Origin: Clostridia bacterium
GTDB taxonomy: Bacteria; Bacillota; Clostridia; Oscillospirales; CAG-272
Length of the DNA stretch: 36,515 bases
Assembly: GCA_017547545.1 (NCBI GenBank)
Contig: JAFYPJ010000131.1
Span: 1-36,515, forward strand
Direction: 5' to 3'
The notes under the pieces are model-generated. The model worked only from the letters and a program-made list of their open reading frames with translations, made no database searches and had not been told where the DNA came from. Below, piece after piece: positions 7,281 to 14,461 of this stretch; position 1 is the stretch's first letter; each line of letters opens with the position of its first letter. A program made the translations under genes and the position numbers.

Positions 7281-8294
7281 ATGAAAAACGGAATTATTCT
7301 TGCAGGCAATATGCTTGTTGATGCATTAAAGGATATAGATGTTTATCCCGCCCATTCTAACCTTACCACCATTCGCCGTGTAAGAAAGGCGATAGGCGGC
7401 CTTGTATGCAACTGTGGACTTGACCTTGCAATTCTTGACAGGGATTTACCCGTTAAGGTGATGGGTGTTATCGGTCATGACGACAACGGCAGACTTATAG
7501 AGGAAACCTTTGCAAAATATCCCAATATAGACACTTCCTATATCAGATATGAGGGCGAGACCTCTTTCACCGATGCCATGTGCGATACCAAAAACGCAAC
7601 CCGTACCTTCTTCACCTACCGCGGCTCGGCAGCCACCTTCGGCCCCGATGACTTTGATTTTACAAAATTAAAGGGAGATATTCTTCATATTGGATATATT
7701 CTTCTTTTAGACACTATGGATGAAGAGGATCCGGAATACGGCACTAAAATGGCACGGGTTTTAGCGGCCGCTCAGAAAAACGGCATTAAAACCTCTATAG
7801 ATGTTGTAAGCGAGGAGGGCGACAGATTTGCCCGTCTTGTTTGCCCTGCATTGAAGTATACAGATTATTGTATTATAAATGAAAGTGAAGCTCAAAGTGT
7901 TACAGGTATAAAGCTAACGGAAAACGGCAAAATTATTGAAGAAAACATAGAAAAGGCCTGTAAAGTCCTCTTTGATATCGGAGTAAGCAGCTGGGTTGTT
8001 ATCCATTCCCGCGCAGCCGCTTACGGTATGACAAAGGATGGCTTAACCGAAAAGGTTCGCTCCCTTAACATTCCCAAGGAAATGATAAAGGGCACCACAG
8101 GTGCAGGTGATGCCTTTGCTTCGGGTGTTCTTTTGGGTGCATACCGTGAAATGTCCTTAAAGGATGCTATGGTTTTAGGCACTGCTACCGCAAATTCCTC
8201 TATTCTTGCACCCGGTGCAAGTGAGGGAATCATGAGTTATGAGGATACGATGAAATTTTATGCCGAAACTCTTGAAAAATACGGAGAAATGTAA
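7281..8294 (+). CDS. PfkB-family sugar kinase (second of two)
   Basis: A 337-residue PfkB/ribokinase-family kinase. The N-terminal IGG motif is at 38-40, and the C-terminal signature GTTGAGDAF is at 271-279 with G274, G276 and catalytic base D277. It differs strongly from the kinase at 3638-4585: it has a longer lid region and GTTGAGD in place of DTTGAGD. The two genes therefore probably serve different intermediates and are not a recent duplication. The start is 1 nt after the oxidoreductase stop, with GAGGAGA 6 nt upstream. It is the last gene of the operon, followed by a strong terminator. Substrate unknown. Confidence 0.85.
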   Translation: MKNGIILAGNMLVDALKDIDVYPAHSNLTTIRRVRKAIGGLVCNCGLDLAILDRDLPVKVMGVIGHDDNGRLIEETFAKYPNIDTSYIRYEGETSFTDAMCDTKNATRTFFTYRGSAATFGPDDFDFTKLKGDILHIGYILLLDTMDEEDPEYGTKMARVLAAAQKNGIKTSIDVVSEEGDRFARLVCPALKYTDYCIINESEAQSVTGIKLTENGKIIEENIEKACKVLFDIGVSSWVVIHSRAAAYGMTKDGLTEKVRSLNIPKEMIKGTTGAGDAFASGVLLGAYREMSLKDAMVLGTATANSSILAPGASEGIMSYEDTMKFYAETLEKYGEM

Positions 8295-8316
8295 GCATTA
8301 CCAATAAATCAAAATG

Positions 8317-8344
8317 AAATCCGCAGATTTTACTCTGCGGATTT
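8317..8344. terminator. bidirectional rho-independent terminator
   Basis: A 10-bp perfect stem, AAATCCGCAG with CTGCGGATTT, around an 8-nt loop. A T-rich stretch follows on the plus strand (TCTGATTTTAATTTA) and another on the minus strand. It lies in the 57-nt gap between the convergent sugar operon and the hydrogenase-maturation operon and can end both. Confidence 0.85.
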
Positions 8345-8351
8345 TCTGATT

Positions 8352-10142
8352 TTAATTTATTTTTTCAAAATCACTTGCCGGATGCTTACACAAAGGGCAG
8401 ATATAATCATCGGGAAGCTCTGCACCATCATAAATAAATCCGCATATCTTACACACATAACCCTTAACTCCTTCAGTTTCGGGCTTGGGCTTAACATTTG
8501 CATGGTAGTAGCTGTATGTCATGGATTCTGCATCCGAAATTACTCTTGCTTCGGGAACCGAGCAGATAAACATACCGTGAGTTCCCATATCAATATACTG
8601 CTCTACCTTTAGTGACATTACTGCATTGATATATCTGGGAAGGAAGATAAGACCGTTATCGGTACGAAGCGGCGTGCAATCCTTGAACTTATCCACATTT
8701 CTTCCGCTTTGGAAGCCAAAGGTTTCAAAAACCTTGAAGGGTGCATCTACAGAAAGACAGTTAACATTCATTTTTCCTGTCTGCTTTATAACATGATGTG
8801 AATAGTTTTCCTTGTTTATCGTAACGGCGATCAGCTTGGGATTGTCGGTAACCTGAGTTACGGTATTAACTATAAGTCCGTTATCCTTCTTACCATCATT
8901 AGATGTTACAACATAAAGACCGTAGCCTATCTTGAAAAGTGCAGACATATTGTTTTTATCTGCGGTATCCTCGTTCTGCGCAAGGTAATCCCGGCAAAGC
9001 TCATCCGAAAGTGCTTCCAGCTGCGCTGTGCTTTCGTCATTGAGAGCAGAAAGGATTTTAACCGTAGCATTTGTATAATTTATATTCTTGCAGCCTTCAA
9101 GCATACCCTTCATAACCTTGGTTGCGGTGGGTGCCCAACTGCCGTTTTCAATAAAGGCAACTGTACGGTTCTTGAATCCGCGTTCGGTCAGGTGATTGAT
9201 GAACTCGCGCATAAAGGGGAATATTTCGGAATTATAGGTGGTGGTTGCAAGAACGATTCTGCCGTAACGGAATGCATCCTCAACTGCCTCTGCCATATCA
9301 ACTCTTGCAAGGTCATTTACCACAACCTTAGGGCATCCCTTTTTCTTTAAAAGGTTTGCCAGCTTTTCAACCGCCTTCTTGGTATTACCGTAAACAGAGG
9401 TGTATGCTATAACAATTCCTTCGCTTTCAACACCGTAGGATGACCAGGTGTTGTAAAGGTCAAGATAGTAACCTAAATTTTCTGTAAGCACGGGGCCGTG
9501 CAAAGGGCATATCTTTTCAATTTCAAGACTTGCCGCCTTCTTCAAAAGCGCCTGAACCTGTGCACCGTATTTACCAACGATACCGATATAGTAACGGCGC
9601 GCCTCGCAAGCCCAATCTTCCTCAACATCAAGAGCACCGAATTTGCCGAATCCGTCTGCGGAGAAAAGCACCTTATCGTAGGAATCATAGGTTACAATAA
9701 CCTCCGGCCAATGTACCATGGGGGCGGTAACAAAGGTAAGTGTATGCTTTCCGAGAGAAAGGGTGTCACCCTCACCCACAACGATTCTGTTGTCCGAAAA
9801 TTCTGTTCCGAAGAAGTTTTTCATCATTGCAAAAGCCTTTGCGGAGGAAACCACGGTTACATCGGGGTATATCTTCATAAAGTTTGCAATATTTGCGCTG
9901 TGATCAGGCTCCATGTGCTGGATCACAAGATAATCCGGTTTTCTTCCTTCCAATTCACATTCAAGGTTATCGAGCCACTGGTGGGTAAAACGCTGATCCA
10001 CCGTATCCATAACTGCAATCTTTTCGTCAACTATAAGATAAGAGTTATATGCCATGCCGTTAGGTACCACATACTGACCTTCAAAAAGATCTACCTCATG
10101 ATCATTCACTCCGATATATCTGATATCTTTGGTAACTGTCAT
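8352..10142 (-). CDS. flavodiiron protein with flavin-reductase and rubredoxin modules
   Basis: A 596-residue multidomain flavodiiron protein, which reduces O2 to water (or NO to N2O) in the cytosol of anaerobes. Residues 1-235 are a metallo-beta-lactamase-fold diiron domain with ligands H76-x-E78-x-D80-H81, H144, D163 and H215 all present. Residues about 242-385 form a flavodoxin domain with FMN loop TSVYGNTKKA (248-257). Residues about 400-545 resemble a flavin reductase. The C-terminus is a rubredoxin with C564-x2-C567 and C582-x2-C585. The extra modules let electrons enter without a separate rubredoxin. AAAGGAA lies 8 nt upstream of the start. It is the last gene of the hyd maturation operon, 17 nt after hydF, consistent with protecting the oxygen-sensitive hydrogenase. 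Confidence 0.93.
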   Translation of the reverse strand: MTVTKDIRYIGVNDHEVDLFEGQYVVPNGMAYNSYLIVDEKIAVMDTVDQRFTHQWLDNLECELEGRKPDYLVIQHMEPDHSANIANFMKIYPDVTVVSSAKAFAMMKNFFGTEFSDNRIVVGEGDTLSLGKHTLTFVTAPMVHWPEVIVTYDSYDKVLFSADGFGKFGALDVEEDWACEARRYYIGIVGKYGAQVQALLKKAASLEIEKICPLHGPVLTENLGYYLDLYNTWSSYGVESEGIVIAYTSVYGNTKKAVEKLANLLKKKGCPKVVVNDLARVDMAEAVEDAFRYGRIVLATTTYNSEIFPFMREFINHLTERGFKNRTVAFIENGSWAPTATKVMKGMLEGCKNINYTNATVKILSALNDESTAQLEALSDELCRDYLAQNEDTADKNNMSALFKIGYGLYVVTSNDGKKDNGLIVNTVTQVTDNPKLIAVTINKENYSHHVIKQTGKMNVNCLSVDAPFKVFETFGFQSGRNVDKFKDCTPLRTDNGLIFLPRYINAVMSLKVEQYIDMGTHGMFICSVPEARVISDAESMTYSYYHANVKPKPETEGVKGYVCKICGFIYDGAELPDDYICPLCKHPASDFEKIN

Positions 10143-10159
10143 TTTTAAAATTCCTTTCG

Positions 10160-11362
10160 TTATGTATTTCCTAATAATTTTTTTAAATCCGGAAACAGCT
10201 CAACCGACCTTTCAAGTATACCGTTCATATGGGCAATTGCAACACCGTAATTTACAATCGGAATGCCGCTTTGTTTTGCCGCATTTATTCTTGATCTCAT
10301 CTGCGCTTCGTTGAGCATGCATCCTCCGCAATGAACTATCACCTTATAAGGAGAAAGATCATTTGGGAACTCTGTACCGCTTGTCAGCGTTATCTCAATA
10401 TCAGCCGAACTGAAATTTTTGATCCATCCGGGCATTTTCACGCTGCCGATATCGTTACACTGACGGTGATGTGTACAGCCCTCGGAAATAAGGACCTTAT
10501 CACCGTTTTTCAGATCCTTGAGTGAAGCTGCACCCCGCACAAGTTCCTCTAAATCACCCTTATACCTTGCAAAAAGTATGGAAAAAGATGTAAGGGGAAA
10601 ATCTTTTGGCAGCATTTTTGAAACCTTACCGAAAACCTGAGAATCTGTTATCACAAGCTTAGGCTTTTTTGCAAGAGCTTTGAGAGTATGTGGCAATTCA
10701 TCGTCCTGGCATACTACCGCCACAGCGCCTACATCAAGTATTTCTCTTAATGTTTGCTGCTGGGGAAGAATTATTCTTCCCTTAGGGGCAGATTCATCAA
10801 TAGGAACCACCAATACAACTATATCCTTAGGCTCTATAAGATCTGCCACTATATATTTCAGCTCTTTTTTGGGAGTAAGGGAGGCCAATTTTTCTTTAAG
10901 CTCATTTATATTTTCACCCTTTAAAGCAGAGAGACTTATTTCATTTTCTTTTTCTGTTTTTATCCGGTTAATATCGCATTTATTGTATGCAATAATATAG
11001 GGTATTTCCGCCTTTTCAAAATCGGAAATAAGGTCTTTGTCAAGAGGAGATATACCTTTTGCCGAATCAACGGCAAGTACGGCAATATCTATACTTTTCA
11101 GAACCTCTCTTGCCTTTTTTACCCTCAATTCACCAAGCTCTCCCTCATCATCAAGACCGGGGGTATCTATTATAAGTACCGGACCTAACGGAAGAAGCTC
11201 CATTGCTTTTTTAACAGGATCGGTGGTTGTTCCCTTGAATTCGGAAACCACAGAAAGCTCCTGCCCGGTTACCGCATTTACAAGGCTTGATTTGCCTGCA
11301 TTTCGCATACCGAAAAAGCCTATATGTATCCGTTCGCCCGAAGGTGTTTGATTTAAGTTCAT
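10160..11362 (-). CDS. hydF: [FeFe]-hydrogenase maturation GTPase HydF
   Basis: HydF is the scaffold that assembles the 2Fe subcluster of the H-cluster and hands it to HydA. The N-terminal GTPase domain shows P-loop GMRNAGKS (18-25), GTTTD (44-48) and DTPG (66-69). The C-terminal cluster-binding domain shows C296-T-H298 and H344-C345-G-G-C348, matching the family C-x-H...C-x2-C ligand set. The 400-residue length is typical. AGAGGAA lies about 5 nt before the ATG. It is fourth in the operon, separated from hydG by a 102-nt gap that holds copy C of the repeated element and a TATAAT-like box at 11379-11384 (minus strand), so it may have extra internal control. Confidence 0.95.
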   Translation of the reverse strand: MNLNQTPSGERIHIGFFGMRNAGKSSLVNAVTGQELSVVSEFKGTTTDPVKKAMELLPLGPVLIIDTPGLDDEGELGELRVKKAREVLKSIDIAVLAVDSAKGISPLDKDLISDFEKAEIPYIIAYNKCDINRIKTEKENEISLSALKGENINELKEKLASLTPKKELKYIVADLIEPKDIVVLVVPIDESAPKGRIILPQQQTLREILDVGAVAVVCQDDELPHTLKALAKKPKLVITDSQVFGKVSKMLPKDFPLTSFSILFARYKGDLEELVRGAASLKDLKNGDKVLISEGCTHHRQCNDIGSVKMPGWIKNFSSADIEITLTSGTEFPNDLSPYKVIVHCGGCMLNEAQMRSRINAAKQSGIPIVNYGVAIAHMNGILERSVELFPDLKKLLGNT

Positions 11363-11390
11363 TTGTTCCTCTTACTGTATTATACTTCAT

Positions 11391-11464
11391 TTCGGGCACT
11401 AAATAAGCAATTTCAAAAAACTGCCAAGCCCGAAGAGGGTGGGTGCAGGGAATCCATTCCCTGC
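11391..11464 (-). repeat. repeated two-hairpin intergenic element, copy C
   Basis: Read on the minus strand, hairpin 1 begins directly after the hydG stop codon: GCAGGGAAT pairs with ATTCCCTGC across 11464-11445. After an 11-nt linker, TTCGGGC (11434-11428) pairs with GCCCGAA (11397-11391) across a 30-nt loop. The trailing text, AGTGCCCGAAATG, nearly repeats AGTGCCCAAAATG of copy A. The loop contains a T6 run, and CTGC...GCAG could form a competing bulged stem just before it. Confidence 0.55.
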
Positions 11465-12913
11465 TTAAAATCTGAAATCTCTACGGTTAGAATTTTTAAT
11501 ATCCTCAATATTCTGCTTTGCAATGGCAAGAACCTTTTCTGCAGTTATTTTGCCTAATTCCTTTTCTATAAGCTCATAGCCCACCTTTTTTGTCTCCTCG
11601 CTTGCGTAGTCTACCAAAAATTCGGTTAAGGTCATAAGAGCGTTAGGGTGACAGCAATTTATTATCTGTCCCGATTTACAAAGGCTCATAAATCTGTCTC
11701 CCGTTCTGCCCTCACGGTAGCAAGCAGTACAGAATGAAGGAATATGGCCGTTTTCCATAAGCCAGCGAACTACCTCATCAAGAGTTCTCTGATCCGAAAC
11801 ATCAAACTGCTCTGTATCTGTAGGTCTTACCTTTTCGGTATAACCGCCAACAGATGTTCTTGATGCACCGCTCACCTGAGATATACCGCAATTAAGCAAA
11901 CGGGAACGAACCTGCTCGCTTTCACGGGTGGAAATTATCATTCCCGTATAGGGTACCGCAAGGCGTATGCACGCGGTGATCTTGGCAAAGGTATCGTCAT
12001 CAATGGAATTATCAAACACGGTGGGATCTATGTCCGCCGCACGCTTGATACGGGGAACGCTTATGGTATGAGGACCAACACCGTGTACCGCTTCAAGATG
12101 CTCAGCATGCATGATAAGACCGGCAAATTCATATTTGTAAAGCTCAAGTCCGAAAAGTACACCCAAGCCTACATCGTCAATACCGCCCTCCATTGCTCTG
12201 TCCATAGCCTCGGTATGATAATCGTAATCGTGCTTGGGGCCTGTGGGATGAAGCTGGAGATAGCTTTCTTTATGATATGTTTCCTGGAAAAGAATGTAGG
12301 TACCTATGCCCGCATCCTTTAATTTTCTGTAGTTTTCAACGGTGGTAGCCGCAATGTTTACATTAACACGGCGTATAGCTCCGTTTTTATGATTAACACT
12401 GTATATTGTTTTAATACAGTCAAGTATATATTCAATGGGATTGTTTTTGGGATCCTCGCCCGCCTCTATTGCAAGACGCTTGTGTCCCATATCCTGAAGG
12501 GCGATAACCTCTGCCTTTACTTCCTCCTGAGTAAGCTTTTTTCTGGGAATCTCCTTGTTTTTTAAGTGGTAGGGGCAATAAACACAGCCGTTTACACAGT
12601 AGTTGGAGAGATAGAGGGGAGCAAACATTACTATTCGATTGCCGTAAAATTTGAGCTTTATATCCTCTGCTATCCTGAAAATTTCTTCCACCTTTTCGGG
12701 AATATCGCAGGCAAGAAGTACCGATGCCTCACGGTGGGTAAGACCTTTGCAGGTATAGCCGTTGCCCTTTTTTACGGGACGCGCCTTTTCAAGAATAGCA
12801 TCAATCAGCTCAATGTTATTTTTGTTGGCTTCGGCATATTCAAGAGTTTGCCTTATTTCGCCGTCATTGATAAATTCTTCTGCTTTTAATGATTTGGGAT
12901 CGTAAATTGCCAT
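11465..12913 (-). CDS. hydG: [FeFe]-hydrogenase maturase HydG (tyrosine lyase)
   Basis: A radical SAM enzyme that cleaves tyrosine to give the CO and CN ligands of the H-cluster iron. The SAM-binding [4Fe-4S] motif is C106-x3-C110-x2-C113 (CVNGCVYC). The second, auxiliary cluster motif is C395-x2-C398-x22-C421 in the CTACYREGRTGDRFM region; this separates HydG from thiazole synthase ThiH. The 482-residue length is typical. AAAGGAC lies about 9 nt upstream. The gene follows hydE by 41 nt and precedes hydF. Confidence 0.96.
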   Translation of the reverse strand: MAIYDPKSLKAEEFINDGEIRQTLEYAEANKNNIELIDAILEKARPVKKGNGYTCKGLTHREASVLLACDIPEKVEEIFRIAEDIKLKFYGNRIVMFAPLYLSNYCVNGCVYCPYHLKNKEIPRKKLTQEEVKAEVIALQDMGHKRLAIEAGEDPKNNPIEYILDCIKTIYSVNHKNGAIRRVNVNIAATTVENYRKLKDAGIGTYILFQETYHKESYLQLHPTGPKHDYDYHTEAMDRAMEGGIDDVGLGVLFGLELYKYEFAGLIMHAEHLEAVHGVGPHTISVPRIKRAADIDPTVFDNSIDDDTFAKITACIRLAVPYTGMIISTRESEQVRSRLLNCGISQVSGASRTSVGGYTEKVRPTDTEQFDVSDQRTLDEVVRWLMENGHIPSFCTACYREGRTGDRFMSLCKSGQIINCCHPNALMTLTEFLVDYASEETKKVGYELIEKELGKITAEKVLAIAKQNIEDIKNSNRRDFRF

Positions 12914-12954
12914 TTTGTATAAGTCCTTTCTTTGGGGTCAGATGATCTTTCCCT

Positions 12955-13998
12955 TTAGATATTTTGTTTATAGTCGCCTCTTTCGGTTACAATTTTATAA
13001 CCGATAGATTCTACTTGTTCTTTTAATTCTTCAAGCGCCTGTGCCGATTCCGCACCGGTATGGAGCTTGTTATTGTAAAGTGAATACTTTTCTCTTACAG
13101 AATAAGGGGAAAGGTTGGGCATAACCACATTTGCCCCTGATAAAATTCCTTTCAATCTGCCGTTTTCTTCAACACTTCCAAGAGCTGTGGTGGCAGGTAA
13201 AAGTATATTCGGCTTCATTATTCTTATTATTGAGAGAAGGTAGCAGGTAAGCTCTGCCGAACCTGCCTTTTCATCCTTAAACGGAGTGTCGCTGTGTGGA
13301 ATAAAAGGACCTATACCGCACATTTCGGGAGAAAATTCCTCAATAAATTTTAAATCTTTTGCAATGTTTTCCGCATTTTGATAAGGACTGCCCACCATAA
13401 ATCCGCAGCCTGCCTGAAATCCCAAAGATTTGAGATCGGCAAGGCATTTTTTTCTGTTTTCAAGAGTCAGTTCCTTTGGATGCAGCCTTTGGTAATGGCA
13501 GCTGTCTGCCGTTTCGTGACGCAGTAAATATCTGTCTGCACCCGCTTCCCGTAAAGCCTTATAGCTTTCGTAGCTTCTTTCTCCAAGAGAAAGAGTTATT
13601 GCAACATCGGGGTAAAGCGCCTTGATGCTTTTTACAATATCGCATACCCTTTCATCGGTAAAATAACCGTCCTCTCCGCCCTGCATTACAAAGGTACGGT
13701 AGCCGAGAGTGTATCCTTCTTTACAGCACTCAAGTATTTCCTCTTTTGTTAACCGATAACGCTGTGCATTTTTATTGCTTTTGCGTATACCGCAATAAAG
13801 GCAATCATTTTTACATATATTTGATACCTCAATGAGCCCTCTTATAAAAATTTTATTTCCGTATACAGGCAAGGTCGCCCTTCTTGCCAGCTCTGCCGCA
13901 TATTCGGCATTTTCGCGGGAAAAGCTATTTACCGTTTCAAGATACTCATTTTGACTCAAGGTATGTTCTTTATATAATTTATCAATTATCTTTTGCAT
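12955..13998 (-). CDS. hydE: [FeFe]-hydrogenase maturase HydE
   Basis: A radical SAM protein that works on the iron complex made by HydG during H-cluster assembly. The cluster motif C62-x3-C66-x2-C69 (CKNDCLYC) is intact. The TIM-barrel pattern, including VMQGGEDGY, LRHETAD and GCGFMVGSPYQ, fits HydE rather than biotin synthase, and the 347-residue length is normal. Its ATG lies inside the end of the preceding regulator gene (17-nt overlap), which implies tight translational coupling. Confidence 0.95.
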   Translation of the reverse strand: MQKIIDKLYKEHTLSQNEYLETVNSFSRENAEYAAELARRATLPVYGNKIFIRGLIEVSNICKNDCLYCGIRKSNKNAQRYRLTKEEILECCKEGYTLGYRTFVMQGGEDGYFTDERVCDIVKSIKALYPDVAITLSLGERSYESYKALREAGADRYLLRHETADSCHYQRLHPKELTLENRKKCLADLKSLGFQAGCGFMVGSPYQNAENIAKDLKFIEEFSPEMCGIGPFIPHSDTPFKDEKAGSAELTCYLLSIIRIMKPNILLPATTALGSVEENGRLKGILSGANVVMPNLSPYSVREKYSLYNNKLHTGAESAQALEELKEQVESIGYKIVTERGDYKQNI

Positions 13999-14248
13999 CT
14001 GTTACAACTCCGGAATAGGCAGTTTTAACGCTTACGCCCTCTAATTTTCCTATTTTACCCGAAAGAGCAGAAATTATGTCCTGCGGTGCATCAAGGGCAA
14101 TACTGATTATACTTATATTCTTTTCACGGTAAGGAATGCCCATTCTTCCAACAATATATTCACCGTAGCTGTGAAGCAACGAGTTTAAGGGCTCAACGCT
14201 TTTTGTACTTTCAACTATTATACTCATTACCGCAACTCTTGTACTCAT
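13982..14248 (-). CDS. TM1266-family putative iron-only hydrogenase system regulator
   Basis: An 88-residue protein with an ACT/ferredoxin-like fold pattern. It matches the TM1266 family (iron-only hydrogenase system regulator): MSTRVAVMSIIVE, LLHSYGEYIVGRMGIPYRE, and a final GKLEGVSVKTAYS. Members travel with hydE/F/G, resemble the ligand-binding half of NikR and lack a DNA-binding domain; their role is unproven. I chose the ATG at 14248, which has GGAGA about 4 nt upstream; an in-frame TTG at 14266 has no good binding site. It is the first gene of the maturation operon and overlaps hydE. Confidence 0.88.
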   Translation of the reverse strand: MSTRVAVMSIIVESTKSVEPLNSLLHSYGEYIVGRMGIPYREKNISIISIALDAPQDIISALSGKIGKLEGVSVKTAYSGVVTDAKDN

Positions 14249-14269
14249 AAAATCTCCGTTTATCAAAAT

Positions 14270-14290
14270 ACGCGCCCAATACGGGCGCGT
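14270..14290 (-). promoter_or_regulatory. GC-rich leader hairpin ahead of the hydrogenase-maturation operon
   Basis: ACGCGCCC pairs with GGGCGCGT over a 5-nt loop; the flanking T and A extend it to 9 bp. It lies in the roughly 100-nt leader, about 13 nt before the GGAGA that serves the regulator gene. On the minus strand only ATTTTGAT follows, a poor T-run. It could be an attenuator, a 5' stability hairpin, or a partial terminator for transcripts from spoIIE. Confidence 0.6.
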
Positions 14291-14328
14291 AAAGTTATAA
14301 TTATAGCTTTTATACGCACCTTGTACTC

Positions 14329-14394
14329 AGAAGATCTTTGTATTTAGGTTACAGTTTATTATACAACAGACGATATTTTAAGTCAAGATCTTCT
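14329..14394 (-). promoter_or_regulatory. paired AAGATCTT palindromes flanking the hyd promoter (candidate operator)
   Basis: AGAAGATCTT at 14329-14338 and AAGATCTTCT at 14385-14394 are inverted copies, each with the palindrome AAGATCTT. The upstream copy overlaps the -35 box; the downstream copy lies about 13-22 nt after the predicted start. Their centres are 54 nt apart, close to five helical turns. A dimeric repressor or a loop is the natural reading, but no DNA-binding regulator is nearby. Confidence 0.5.
14358..14386 (-). promoter_or_regulatory. SigA promoter of the hydrogenase-maturation operon
   Basis: On the minus strand TTGACT (14386-14381) and TATAAT (14363-14358) are 17 nt apart, one base from consensus. 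Transcription should start near 14351, giving a leader of about 100 nt before the TM1266-family gene. Confidence 0.82.
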
Positions 14395-14461
14395 TTTAAC
14401 TGAAACTATTTTAATACATATAAAGCTAAAAGTATGTTGAATTTTCAACAAAATAAGAAAT

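Noticed and set aside
8352..14248. A hydrogenase structural gene in the maturation operon
   Set aside because: No protein here carries the H-cluster cysteine motifs of HydA; all five genes are otherwise explained.
14436..14449. GTTGAA/TTCAAC palindrome after spoIIE as a terminator
   Set aside because: The stem is AT-rich with a loop of only 2-4 nt and no proper T-run; too weak to call.
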